Assembly: GCF_001458315.1 (NCBI RefSeq)
Contig: NZ_CYRX01000032.1
Location: forward strand, 62,001 to 126,000
Reading direction: 5' to 3'
From: Thalassobacter stenotrophicus
Lineage (GTDB): Bacteria; Pseudomonadota; Alphaproteobacteria; Rhodobacterales; Rhodobacteraceae
Length of the DNA stretch: 64,000 nucleotides
Positions 7,821 through 16,486 of the stretch are shown here, one piece after another. The position numbers and the translations under genes were made by a program. The notes under the pieces are model-generated. The model had not been told where the DNA came from, made no database searches, and was given only the letters and a program-made list of their open reading frames with translations. Each line of letters begins with the position of its first letter. Within the stretch, counting starts at the first letter, position 1.

Positions 7821-8702
7821 CTAGCAGATTTTCGGCGCATTGGATCCCTGTATTGCTCTTCGGAGCATTTCGTCAGGTGACTCGATTTTCGAGTGTTCAA
7901 ACATTAGCGAGAAACGCATGGGATCACCAATTGGATTTAGTCTGAAACCAATCGGCGACTTGTCTGTTACCGTTTTCAATTTTTCGCCTAATGGGCGTGA
8001 CTCGGAAAGTGCGTAGGGCCAGCCCCTCAACTGGCAGTGAAAAACTTGTTTCAAAGTAAGCCGGTTGGCCGCCACAGCCTCCGGTAAGGCTATATTGATC
8101 ATGTCAGCATCCTGTACCGACGGATAAAGTAGACTGTCCTTGTATGGTAAATTGAAAAGATTTTGAGCCATTGCGCAGCTCTTTTTGTAATGATGATCGT
8201 TTTCACGATTTATGGTTTTCGTGAACTCAGATTCGACAAATTCGCTAAGCTCGTGGCCCAATTGCTCTAGTGGACGCGCCATAGGGTTTGGCTTTGGTGG
8301 AGTCTTTATGACAACACTTGGCATATCGCCTTCATTCATCGCGCGAAGATGGTACACTCCCAACGTAAAATATTGACTTTCAGTGATAGCGGCTTCTTTG
8401 ATTGCCGTCATTGGGTGGAGCGCGCCATAAAAAATGCGTTCGCCAATGTCGTTTGCTCTTGCTACCCTTACCAGAACTTCGGAAGGCGGCACCCAAATAT
8501 CTGATGTTTCGAGGTGAGGCCGATCTTCGTCGCAGCTGCGCACCCGATAAACATAGCAGTTGCCAAGATTTGCCGTCATAATGCTGTAGACATGAAAAAA
8601 TTTGTCTAGTTTTTGTCGGACCTCAGCAACAGACTCAGTCAAGAACTCCTTCTCTCTGAACCAGTCTAATTCGCGTCGAACATTCCGAAGGTACTCTTGC
8701 AT
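7821..8702 (-). CDS. RES-domain protein (putative NAD+-degrading toxin)
   Basis: A 293-aa protein. The RES fold is recognisable: YVYRVR at 50-55, then R82, Y92 and E103 in ARANDIGERIFYGALHPMTA-IKE, and a C-terminal YPSVQDADMINIAL resembling the family's conserved SV...N strand. The R-x9-Y-x10-E spacing equals that of the catalytic residues I recall for Pseudomonas Res (R41, Y51, E62). RES toxins of the Xre-RES/MbcTA class degrade NAD+. It is longer than typical RES toxins (about 150-230 aa), with an N-terminal 45-residue helical extension and an insert. No Xre antitoxin gene is adjacent; the upstream partner is the AAA_13 ATPase. The toxin role is inferred. Confidence 0.75.
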   Translation of the reverse strand: MQEYLRNVRRELDWFREKEFLTESVAEVRQKLDKFFHVYSIMTANLGNCYVYRVRSCDEDRPHLETSDIWVPPSEVLVRVARANDIGERIFYGALHPMTAIKEAAITESQYFTLGVYHLRAMNEGDMPSVVIKTPPKPNPMARPLEQLGHELSEFVESEFTKTINRENDHHYKKSCAMAQNLFNLPYKDSLLYPSVQDADMINIALPEAVAANRLTLKQVFHCQLRGWPYALSESRPLGEKLKTVTDKSPIGFRLNPIGDPMRFSLMFEHSKIESPDEMLRRAIQGSNAPKIC

Positions 8703-8926
8703 TTAGTGTCTACCTCTTGAAAATGCAGCAATCATCAACCGATGCTCGAATGGCCGTTTCAGGTAAGCTGCACTGTGCTGACACCAACAATAATAATGAC
8801 GTCAGCCTGCCTTTCCACGAAATTCATTCTGCAACTACAACGGATGCGCCCGCCTGTAGGTCCGACGGAGAGCTGCCGTTCGCCGCGGTCGCAAACCGAT
8901 CTGATCACAATGACAGGAGCGGACTT

Positions 8927-11227
8927 TTACATCCCACGCGTCAGGCCGAGGACAAGACTGCAGAACCCCCTCAATTCGTCGGGATTTGTATCGCCGTATG
9001 GATCGCCATTGATCTCGGCATGGTTCTCGACCCTCGAATAGGCGTTGATATCCCTAAGGCCCTCGAGTGCACCTTTGAACGGGTGATCTTCGTTCGCAGT
9101 ATTTAGCGCTCGAATGATTTGGTCGAGCGTTGCAGCTTCGCCAAAGAGTCCGGAGTCAGCTTTGCGGTAGAAGTCCTCGCAGACGGTTCGCAGGCGCGAC
9201 CTTATGTATGATAATTCGTGGGGCTCGCCCTCGATGAACTCTTCTATTTTCATGCGCTCCGTAACATAGCGCGGTTGCGTTGAGCCAGGAATGTCGTAGG
9301 GCGCGATGGTCGTCACGCCGGGAGCGCCTGTTTGTAGCGCGAATGACCTGATGAGTTTCTGGTCGATTTTATCCCATAGAAGGCGGAGGAATCCCTTGTC
9401 GTGCGACAGAACGATCGTCTGTTTGGACCGGTCACAAATCCTTCTTATCTCAATGGCCGTGAACTGCCGCCTAAAATTGTCCAAACTCGTGAACGGGTCA
9501 TCGAAAACGATGATTGTTTCGCTGAGATCCGGGTCCGCGTTGCATTGCGCCAAAAACAGCGCCAGTGCGAGAACCGACTTGTCTCCGGCGCTGAGTGTGT
9601 TTCGGAAGCTCGGCGCACCAGTTGTATCCCCGCTCACTCGGGGTGGAACCGGAACCTCGTTGATGAGAATCTGGTAGCTGGCGGTAGGCTCCTTGCCGCG
9701 ATAGTCAGGTTCTTTGTAATCGATCCGAAAGCCCGCATTCAGACGCTTGAGATAGGAATTGATCGTCTTGCCGAGACTTTCGGTGATGGTCTTGCCGTGG
9801 GCGGTCAGCTCATCGCGAAGCTTGGCTTTCTCTTTTGCAATGTCGCCTTTGCGCTGCCTCTTCATTAGCAGGTCCGTGACTTTGGTAATGACCTCCGCTT
9901 CGAAGCGATGCTTTCGAGCCTGAAGGCTCTTAAGCTCGTTTGTGAGGCAATCAAGCTGCCCAGCGTCAACCGTGTCCTTAACGGCATCGACCTTCCGGTT
10001 GTACTCACCAAGCGCTGCATTGGCAGTTTCGATGGCCGCCCTCGCGCTCGTCCAGGCATCGATTGCAGCGCCAAGTTGCTCCATGCCTAACGCCACAGTG
10101 AGGTTTGCGGCTTTCGTCTGCAAAGCTGAATCCATTTCCGCAGCAGCGCGCTCTATCCCTAAAATCATTGCGTCAAGATCGATGGTCGCGGGGGCATCGA
10201 CGCCAGCCGCCTCGCGCCAATACTCGAATTGTTTCTCGTTGGATTTGGAGCCTTGTTCCGCTGCGTTTCGGAAGTCGCCATTTGAGTAGCGCTGACAGGT
10301 TCGACGGAGCTTCTGAACATCTTCGGCCAGCTGTCGATACGATTCACTGAAAAAACGGCTATACGCTTCCAGCAGGCTCCGATCTCTAAGTTCCTGGCCG
10401 CAGAATGGACAATTGTCCTCCGCTTTGAATGGCAGACCCTGTTCCACCCACGTTTCCAGCCCCGGTTCGGTCGGCTCCTCGCATTCATGCGCTGCGACAT
10501 GGGACCTTACGGCTTCCACGGCATCTGCGGCAATTCCTTCGACCGTCTTGTTTAGGACTGCCTCGAAGGTCGCCGGTTCGGATGGAAGCGGAAATGCGCT
10601 CGCACCGGCAGCGGCTTTAAGCTCTTTCGATTTCGCTGCGCGGGAAACCTCTGCCTGCTTTTTAGCGATTGCTGTATCGATGTCCGGATCCTGTTCCAGA
10701 GCTTCGAAGTCTGGCAGGCTCATGGTTGCTGGGCCTATCCCTCGAATACCGGCTGTCAGCTCCGCTTCGAGGGCGCGAATGGTCTTGTTGTTCTCGGTGT
10801 TTTCCTCATCCAGCGCCACGATCTGGCGAACGAGTCGCACGCCCTTTTCGCCGACAACGAGACCATACTGCCGACGCAGATGGTCAGCTGATACCGTGTC
10901 GCCGGAATAGACATTCTCATTCACAAAGAGGCTGTCGAACACTGCCACGCGGTTCTGGGTTCCGCTCCAACTGCCTCGCTCGAAATTCGCCCGACCTGAA
11001 TCAAGCTGAAGAGAAATCTTCTGGTCCGGCCCCCCAGCGAGTGTCTTGCGGCCGATGATGATTTCCGGATCTCTGCGTGACAGAGATCGTAGAATATCTG
11101 CAATCGTCGATTTGCCCCAACCGTTCTCTCCATAGAAAAGCGTGCACTTTTCGAAGCGGACATTTTGGGTCGAGAGCGCCTTAGCAAATCGACCGACATT
11201 CTCTATGACGGTTATATTCCGTAACAT
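8927..11227 (-). CDS. AAA_13-family ATPase with CxxC zinc hook (RloC/PrrC-like)
   Basis: A 766-aa SMC-like ATPase. Walker A is GENGWGKST (33-41). Long helical stretches flank CPFC at 273-276, which resembles the zinc hook of RloC and Rad50. The ABC signature is LSAGDKSVLALAL, and Walker B IIVFDDPFTSLD is followed by a TIVLSHD switch. After the ATPase, a C-terminal segment holds LRTVCEDF and a later NHAE, similar in layout to the R-x3-E...H of PrrC-type anticodon nucleases. That pattern is also generic to AAA_13 tails, so nuclease activity is uncertain. It is upstream of the RES gene on the same strand (224 bp apart, no gene seen between). A defence sensor role is inferred. Confidence 0.82.
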   Translation of the reverse strand: MLRNITVIENVGRFAKALSTQNVRFEKCTLFYGENGWGKSTIADILRSLSRRDPEIIIGRKTLAGGPDQKISLQLDSGRANFERGSWSGTQNRVAVFDSLFVNENVYSGDTVSADHLRRQYGLVVGEKGVRLVRQIVALDEENTENNKTIRALEAELTAGIRGIGPATMSLPDFEALEQDPDIDTAIAKKQAEVSRAAKSKELKAAAGASAFPLPSEPATFEAVLNKTVEGIAADAVEAVRSHVAAHECEEPTEPGLETWVEQGLPFKAEDNCPFCGQELRDRSLLEAYSRFFSESYRQLAEDVQKLRRTCQRYSNGDFRNAAEQGSKSNEKQFEYWREAAGVDAPATIDLDAMILGIERAAAEMDSALQTKAANLTVALGMEQLGAAIDAWTSARAAIETANAALGEYNRKVDAVKDTVDAGQLDCLTNELKSLQARKHRFEAEVITKVTDLLMKRQRKGDIAKEKAKLRDELTAHGKTITESLGKTINSYLKRLNAGFRIDYKEPDYRGKEPTASYQILINEVPVPPRVSGDTTGAPSFRNTLSAGDKSVLALALFLAQCNADPDLSETIIVFDDPFTSLDNFRRQFTAIEIRRICDRSKQTIVLSHDKGFLRLLWDKIDQKLIRSFALQTGAPGVTTIAPYDIPGSTQPRYVTERMKIEEFIEGEPHELSYIRSRLRTVCEDFYRKADSGLFGEAATLDQIIRALNTANEDHPFKGALEGLRDINAYSRVENHAEINGDPYGDTNPDELRGFCSLVLGLTRGM

Positions 11228-11290
11228 GATACTCCCTCAAAGTCCGCTATGGGTCGATAACGATTACTGCCCGTTTGTCTAACGATCATC

Positions 11291-11311
11291 CATGTCAACG
11301 CCATGTCAACG
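11291..11311 (+). repeat. left pair of AYGTCAAC repeats beside att
   Basis: CATGTCAACG occurs twice with an 11-bp period (11291-11300 and 11302-11311), about one helical turn. The same paired arrangement, with C for T, recurs 273 bp to the right. The layout resembles arm-type integrase binding sites around a core; this function is inferred. Confidence 0.7.
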
Positions 11312-11449
11312 AGCGTACGTCATTTTTTGAGTGTGGGGCACGACGAAAGCGTCCCAATGTCAGCGATTTTTAGGGCTGTAATTTTGTGAATTCAAAGGCT
11401 TGTTGCCTATGTATTTGAAATCGTTAAATTATTGAATTCATTCAATAAT

Positions 11450-11497
11450 GGGCTCATAACCTGAAGGTCGTAGGTTCAAATCCTACTCCCGCAACCA
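11450..11497 (+). other. att site: 3' half of initiator tRNA-fMet gene
   Basis: 48 bp matching the 3' part of an alphaproteobacterial initiator tRNA: anticodon loop CTCATAA, variable region GAAGGTCGT, T-arm TAGGTTCAAATCCTA, acceptor strand ending CCCGCAACCA. The 5' half is absent, replaced by AT-rich DNA, so this is not a functional tRNA. It is the duplicated 3' end left by integration of an element into tRNA-fMet. Because the fragment reads rightwards, the intact tRNA should lie to the left, outside the window, and the element spans from there to 11497. Confidence 0.85.
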
Positions 11498-11563
11498 AAA
11501 TATCAAAATAAATCAAATGCTTACTTTCCTAGTAAAATACTGGGGAATTAAGCGTGTGCGTTT

Positions 11564-11583
11564 ACGTCAACACCACGTCAACA
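11564..11583 (+). repeat. right pair of AYGTCAAC repeats beside att
   Basis: ACGTCAACACC followed by ACGTCAACA, again with an 11-bp period and the same orientation as the left pair. Occurrence on the far side of the tRNA core suggests the DNA to the right also derives from an element using the same att. Confidence 0.7.
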
Positions 11584-11669
11584 AATCACGAGTCGCCTCA
11601 TATCGCTTGGGTTACAGCCCTGAAAACCGCGCAGGGTGGCGATGAATGGCGAGCGGAATTCATTATTTT

Positions 11670-12353
11670 TCAATTCCGGCCACAACACAGCTTATACTTT
11701 CGGCCTGATCTGCAGGGGCATGGATCGTTCCGCCCCGGGCGGGGGGCGGCCTTGTCCGGCATGCCGGGAATATTAGCCGCAGATGCCCCAGCCAGTTCAG
11801 GGCGCGATTGGCGCAGGATCGTCGCGACACAGTTCGGGATCAGGTCCGGCGCTTCCAGATCGATTTCGTCGATCTCGTCATCCGTAATCTTGCTATTGCC
11901 CGTGTAGATGTCCTGAAGCGCCATCATGAAGATCATCGTGGCGCGAGTTTCGTCATCGGCCAGGTCGAGAAGGTTCTCCCAAGCCTCTGGACGCAACCGC
12001 ATCGCACGAGTAAATCCGTCCACCCAAGGCTCCCATAGGGTCTCTTCACTGTTTGGATCCACCTCGTAGATTGGCTCGATCCAGAGCGATCGTGTCATCG
12101 TTTCCGCCACGGAATTGTAATGCGCCATCACGGCGCCGATCGTTTCTTCCGCCGCCTTTTGATCCGCGAATTCCGCCTCTCCAGTTTCGCCCCACACCTC
12201 CGGGAGCCATTCCGACGGTGAGATCCTCTCGGGGCAAGCCAGCACGCCGGTCACATAACCGTCGAGTTCGCTAAGCGTCATTGGCATATTATCGACTGGC
12301 AGCGCGAACAAGAGTTCGTTCAGCCGATCCAGCCGTTTTTCCTCTTTGGTCAT
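11670..12353 (-). CDS. YecA/UPF0149 family protein with C-terminal SEC-C motif
   Basis: A 227-aa protein. Residues about 10-190 are the UPF0149/YecA-like helical domain, with MTLSELDGYVTGVLACPERI near the start. The last 20 residues are a SEC-C zinc motif (NDPCPCRSGRKYKLCCG) like that at the end of SecA. Such proteins are thought to bind ribosomes or SecA-related complexes; the exact role is unknown. It follows recD2 on the same strand after 76 bp and may be the last gene of the Fic-SNase-RecD2 operon. Confidence 0.88.
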   Translation of the reverse strand: MTKEEKRLDRLNELLFALPVDNMPMTLSELDGYVTGVLACPERISPSEWLPEVWGETGEAEFADQKAAEETIGAVMAHYNSVAETMTRSLWIEPIYEVDPNSEETLWEPWVDGFTRAMRLRPEAWENLLDLADDETRATMIFMMALQDIYTGNSKITDDEIDEIDLEAPDLIPNCVATILRQSRPELAGASAANIPGMPDKAAPRPGRNDPCPCRSGRKYKLCCGRN

Positions 12354-12429
12354 GATCTGCCCTTTCTGTGTGCTGCCGTGATAATCAACGCGCGCATGAG
12401 GGTGAAGCCTTGGATAGACGCATCACCAG

Positions 12430-14601
12430 TCACTCCAGCCACTCATCCAGTTTCGACCAGCGCCGACGGCCTGAGACATTCTTTACCGCGATTGCCACGG
12501 CCTTCATCTGACCAACCAGCACGACGAGCTTTTTGCCCCGGGTAACGCCGGTGTAGATCAAGTTGCGCTGCAGCATCGCGTAGTGCTGGGTCATCACGGG
12601 GATCACGACGGCGGGGTATTCCGACCCCTGACTCTTGTGAATCGTGGCGGCATAGGCTGGAACAAGCGTGTCGAGTTCGCCAAAGAGAAATGTCACAGCG
12701 CGACCGTCGAAGTTCACGGCCACCTCGCCGTCATCGAGGTCGACATCCTCAATCATGCCGATGTCCCCGTTGTAGACGTCCTTGTCGTAATCGTTCTCGA
12801 TCTGCATGACCTTGTCGCCCGGGGCGAAGGTCCATCCAAAACGTTCAACCTTCTTCTCCCCAGCGGGGTTCAGAGCGGCCTGCAGCTCGATGTTGAGGGA
12901 CCGCGCGCCTACGCCGCCGCGGTTCATCGGGCAGAGGACTTGGATGTCCTTGATTGGATCGAAGTCAAAACGCTGCGGGATGCGCTTGGCGACCAGCTCA
13001 ACAATGCGTGACACGGCTTGCTCGGGATCCGCTGCCGGCACGAAATAAAAATCCGCCTCGCCATCCGGCTTACCGAGATCGGGCAAACGGCCCGCATTGA
13101 TGGCATGCGCGGTCGTGATGATCTTGCTCTGTGCTGCCTGCCGGAACACCTCGGTCAGACATACCACGGGCACCGCGCCTGAGCCGATGATATCGGCCAG
13201 CACCTGGCCTGGTCCAACAGAGGGCAATTGGTCGATATCGCCGACGATTAGCAGTGCCGCTGTGCTGGGCACGGCCTTCAAGAGCGATTGCATCAGCAGA
13301 ACGTCGACCATCGAGCTTTCGTCCACGACCAGCAAGTCGCAATCGAGCGGGTTCTCCTCGTTGCGTTTGAAGCCGAAGGCTTTCGGGTCGAACTCCAGCA
13401 ATCGATGGATGGTCTTGGCCTCCATGCCAGTGGCTTCGGTCATGCGTTTGGCCGCGCGACCCGTCGGCGCGCAGAGGAGCAGCTTTACGGCTTTGGCCGC
13501 GAGGATGCGCAGGATCGAATTCACGATCGTCGTCTTGCCGACGCCGGGTCCGCCAGTGATCACCATGAGCTTCGAGCGCAGTGCCAGCCGGATCGCCTCG
13601 GCTTGACTGGCCGCAAGGGTAAGGCCCGTCTTCTGCTCGATCCAGGGTAGCGCCCTGTCTGCGTCGATCTCCGGCCAGGGCAGGGCGCCCGCGCGGATGC
13701 GCTTTACATGCTCGGAGATACCGCGTTCGGCGAGATAGAGACCGGTTAGGAAGATGCAGTCGGTGTCGCCCACGCGATCGGCCGTTACGGTCTCCTCGGC
13801 CAGTTCTTCTTCCAAGGCGCTGTCGATCAAAGGGGCAGGGACCTCGAGCAGCTTGCCCGCCAGCCCGATCAACTCGGCCCGCGGCAAGCCGCAATGGCCA
13901 TCGCCCATCGCCTCGGTGAGCGCGAAGGAAATGCCCGCGCGGACGCGGATCATCGCGGTTTTCTCAATGCCGAGTTTCTCGGCGATCATGTCCGCTGTCC
14001 GAAACCCGATGCCGCGGATGTCCTTGGCCAGCCTGTAGGGGTTTTCGCTCATGACCTGCACTGCATCCGTGCCATAGGTCTTGAAGATTCGCACCGCGCG
14101 CGCCGTGCCAACCCCATGCTGGTGCAGGAAGACCATGATCTCGCGGATCACCTTCTGATCCGCCCACCCGGCCGTGATCTTGGCTGCGCGCATGGGACCG
14201 ATATCGGTGACTTCGCGCAGCCGTTCAGGCGCGGCTTCGATGATGTCGAAGACATCCTTGCCGAAGGCCTTGACCAGCCGCTTGGCATAGACCGGCCCAA
14301 TCCCGCGGATCATGCCGGAGCCTAGGTATTTCTCGATGCCGTCAGTCGTGGACGGCGCATGGGTTTTCAGGAAGTGTGCCTTGAACTGCAGGCCATGGTT
14401 GCGGTCGTTTAACCAGGCCCCAGACGCCGTTATCCATTCGCCCGCCGAAATCATCGCGGCATGGCCCACAGTGGTCACCAGATCCCGGTGCCCTCTCGCT
14501 TTCACCCTCAGCACGCAGAAGCCGTTCTCAGAATTGTGGAAGGTCACCCGTTCCACAAGACCAGCGAGGACTTCCGTTGTGCTCTCGGCGGGTGGCTTCA
14601 T
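12430..14601 (-). CDS. RecD2-like SF1B DNA helicase
   Basis: A 723-aa protein starting MKPPAESTTEVLAGL at 14601; the frame is open to 14733, but the ATG at 14601 overlaps the upstream TGA (ATGA). It has an N-terminal OB-like domain, tandem helix-hairpin-helix segments (GMIRGIGPVYAKRL, DIGPMRAAKI, DIRGIGFRTADMI), and SF1B helicase motifs: GGPGVGKTT, DESSMVD, GDIDQLPSVGPG, TIHKSQGSE and YTGVTRGK. RecD2 proteins unwind DNA 5'-3' independently of RecBC. Overlap with an SNase-like gene and a Fic gene is an unusual operon. Confidence in the family is very high. Confidence 0.93.
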   Translation of the reverse strand: MKPPAESTTEVLAGLVERVTFHNSENGFCVLRVKARGHRDLVTTVGHAAMISAGEWITASGAWLNDRNHGLQFKAHFLKTHAPSTTDGIEKYLGSGMIRGIGPVYAKRLVKAFGKDVFDIIEAAPERLREVTDIGPMRAAKITAGWADQKVIREIMVFLHQHGVGTARAVRIFKTYGTDAVQVMSENPYRLAKDIRGIGFRTADMIAEKLGIEKTAMIRVRAGISFALTEAMGDGHCGLPRAELIGLAGKLLEVPAPLIDSALEEELAEETVTADRVGDTDCIFLTGLYLAERGISEHVKRIRAGALPWPEIDADRALPWIEQKTGLTLAASQAEAIRLALRSKLMVITGGPGVGKTTIVNSILRILAAKAVKLLLCAPTGRAAKRMTEATGMEAKTIHRLLEFDPKAFGFKRNEENPLDCDLLVVDESSMVDVLLMQSLLKAVPSTAALLIVGDIDQLPSVGPGQVLADIIGSGAVPVVCLTEVFRQAAQSKIITTAHAINAGRLPDLGKPDGEADFYFVPAADPEQAVSRIVELVAKRIPQRFDFDPIKDIQVLCPMNRGGVGARSLNIELQAALNPAGEKKVERFGWTFAPGDKVMQIENDYDKDVYNGDIGMIEDVDLDDGEVAVNFDGRAVTFLFGELDTLVPAYAATIHKSQGSEYPAVVIPVMTQHYAMLQRNLIYTGVTRGKKLVVLVGQMKAVAIAVKNVSGRRRWSKLDEWLE

Positions 14602-15083
14602 GGCAGGCGCTGCCCCCGCCGCCAGTCCCATGGCATCACGAATTGTCCAACCCAGATATTGCGCCCAGCGCGGCGGGCTTGATCTTCCGCTCCGATGTAA
14701 TCCCGCGAGTACCGCCTGTAGGCGACGGCCCAACCTTCGCTGACCAACCAGCGGTTCAGGTCCTGATTGTCTTGTTCGCAGACAGCGATCGCACGATCGT
14801 AACGGTCAACATCGCGCACCGCGCAGTTCACCGTACGGCGGCCGATCCGGTCGGCCAGGGCGAAGGCCGCTTGCTGCCCACAACGCCACTCGTCACCGGA
14901 ATTACGCCGGCAAAGCTGTCTGCTCTCCGGGGCGTCAATGCCGTGTAGCCGGATCCTGACGCCGTGGATTTCAAGAGTGTCAGCGTCAATCACGCTGGCC
15001 ACACCGACCAGATCGTTTGCCGCGACCGGAGCTGCCGAAAGAAAAGCGGCTAGGAGCAGGATCAGTCGCAGCACAGCTATCAC
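14598..15083 (-). CDS. secreted thermonuclease (SNase-like)
   Basis: A 161-aa protein with an N-terminal signal peptide (MIAVLRLILLLAAFLSAAPVAA, cleavage likely after residue 22). An SNase OB-fold follows: DADTLEIHGVRIRLHGIDAPES with the metal-binding Asp and catalytic Arg and Glu, and YDRAIAVC with the second Arg. Extra cysteines (CRRN, WRCG, NCAV, AVCE) suggest disulfides, consistent with export. Predicted periplasmic or extracellular Ca-dependent nuclease. It overlaps Fic by 4 bp and RecD2 by 4 bp. Confidence 0.9.
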   Translation of the reverse strand: MIAVLRLILLLAAFLSAAPVAANDLVGVASVIDADTLEIHGVRIRLHGIDAPESRQLCRRNSGDEWRCGQQAAFALADRIGRRTVNCAVRDVDRYDRAIAVCEQDNQDLNRWLVSEGWAVAYRRYSRDYIGAEDQARRAGRNIWVGQFVMPWDWRRGQRLP

Positions 15084-16336
15084 ACCCTCAGAAGGTCCAG
15101 CAAAGGGTCGAAGGCATAGAGCGCGGCCCTGCGGCCGGCTGCCGGCTGCAGGGTTCTGAGAAGACCCGCCTCGACAAGCCTTCGGGACAGCAGGCGCGCG
15201 GAGGTCGCTGGAATGCCCGATCTTTCGACAAAACGATCATTGCGAAATACCGGGCTAGCGAACACGAAATCCAGTGCCTGATCGTGAAACTGCGAGTTCA
15301 GCACCTCACGGAAACGCTCGCGCATTTCGCTGTGCAGACTGAAGATCGCATCAGCTGTCTGGATGTTCACTGTGGCCTGTTTATGCATGGCCTGCAGGAA
15401 GAAGATCACCCATCCGGTCCAGTCTTTCTCTGCGGACACCGCCCGCATTCGCTCGATGTATTCGTCCTTATGGGTCTCGAAATAGCCCGAGACAAAGAAG
15501 TTGGGTTGGCTGAGCACGTCTAGTCGCCAGAGCATCAGCGTGATCAGCATGCGGCCGATCCGGCCATTGCCATCTTCGAACGGGTGAAGCGCTTCGAATT
15601 CAACATGTGCGAGAGCCGTGCGGATGAGCGGACGCGTCGCACTGGTGTTTATGAACTGGACCAAAGCCGTCATCGCAGGTTCAAGCTGCTCTGGGGCAAT
15701 GGGGACGTAGTAAATCTTTCCGCGGCGCTCATCCCCGATGTAGTTCTGCTCGATTTTATAGCTGCCAGGGCGCTTTGTAGCGCCACGCCCGGCGGAGAGC
15801 AGTTGTTGATGCGCAGATCGGATCAGGTGTTCCCCAAGCGGCATGCCCTCTGCAAGGGCATCTTGCGCACTTCGGAGGGCGCGCGAATAAAGGTAAGTCT
15901 CAATGTCGTCGTGGCGGGCGTCGCGATATAGATCCGTGCTTCCGGAATCTTCCTCTGCTTCCAGGCGATAGAGGTCCTCAATCGTCGAAATCGTGCCCTC
16001 CATACGTGACGAGGTCACTGCGTCCTGGCGGCGCAATGGAGCGAGGAACAGCTCGCCATTCACCATTCCTGATATCTTGGCATCATAGCGTGCCAGCGAA
16101 GCTGCAGCCTCTTCCAGTGGGCCAAGTAGCCGTTCATAATCCAGCGACTTGGGCGGAAAAGCACCCTCATGGTAGCGCACTGCATCTGCAAGATCGTAAG
16201 TTTTGGTGACCATTTTCCAGCTCAAACTGTCGTCAACGCGGTTTGATGGCACCCTAGTCACATCAAGCCCTGTTGGCAACGGAATGTGGGCAGGTATTGC
16301 CATCAACGGCTTTTGGTGCTTGTCGTTTGTCATCAA
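15080..16336 (-). CDS. Fic-family protein (class II, N-terminal inhibitory motif)
   Basis: A 418-aa protein. The Fic catalytic loop HPFEDGNGRIGR starts at H251. The autoinhibitory [S/T]xxxE[G/N] motif is present upstream as S109-SRM-E113-G114, defining a class II Fic protein with an intramolecular antitoxin helix. The flap (GKIYYVPIAP) and a C-terminal winged-helix segment (RSGIPATSARLLSRRLVEAGLL) complete the common Fic/DUF4172-like layout. Predicted to transfer AMP or a related nucleotide to a protein target; the target is unknown. It is first gene of the operon leading to SNase and RecD2, with a divergent exonuclease gene 150 bp away. Confidence 0.92.
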   Translation of the reverse strand: MMTNDKHQKPLMAIPAHIPLPTGLDVTRVPSNRVDDSLSWKMVTKTYDLADAVRYHEGAFPPKSLDYERLLGPLEEAAASLARYDAKISGMVNGELFLAPLRRQDAVTSSRMEGTISTIEDLYRLEAEEDSGSTDLYRDARHDDIETYLYSRALRSAQDALAEGMPLGEHLIRSAHQQLLSAGRGATKRPGSYKIEQNYIGDERRGKIYYVPIAPEQLEPAMTALVQFINTSATRPLIRTALAHVEFEALHPFEDGNGRIGRMLITLMLWRLDVLSQPNFFVSGYFETHKDEYIERMRAVSAEKDWTGWVIFFLQAMHKQATVNIQTADAIFSLHSEMRERFREVLNSQFHDQALDFVFASPVFRNDRFVERSGIPATSARLLSRRLVEAGLLRTLQPAAGRRAALYAFDPLLDLLRV

Positions 16337-16486
16337 AGCGTCTTGGCGACAAGAAAACAGGTCAATGAGTTGCCAACCAGTCTTCTGATCTGCTTGGGCC
16401 TATTGCGACATTGGAAGGTAATGGCCGTGTCGGCCCGGCGGTGCCTGAAGATGGATTTGCCTCACATGAAGGTGTAGAGAAGCATT

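Larger units (their letters stand above)
11228..11669. other. att-containing intergenic region, element boundary
   Basis: About 440 bp without a gene I can support. It contains the tRNA-fMet 3' fragment (11450-11497), paired AYGTCAAC repeats on both sides, and a small palindrome ATTGAA-TTCA-TTCAAT (11431-11446) directly before the tRNA fragment. The stretch is AT-rich compared with its neighbours. Confidence 0.75.

Noticed and set aside
8703-8926. Small antitoxin gene between the AAA_13 and RES genes
   Set aside because: Both strands were checked for an Xre-like or other short ORF with a start and Shine-Dalgarno; none was convincing.
11450-11497. Functional tRNA gene
   Set aside because: Only the 3' half is present; acceptor stem, D-arm and 5' anticodon strand are missing, so it is an att remnant.
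11554-11907. 117-aa plus-strand frame after the att
   Set aside because: It overlaps the SEC-C gene on the other strand and shows no integrase or other motif.
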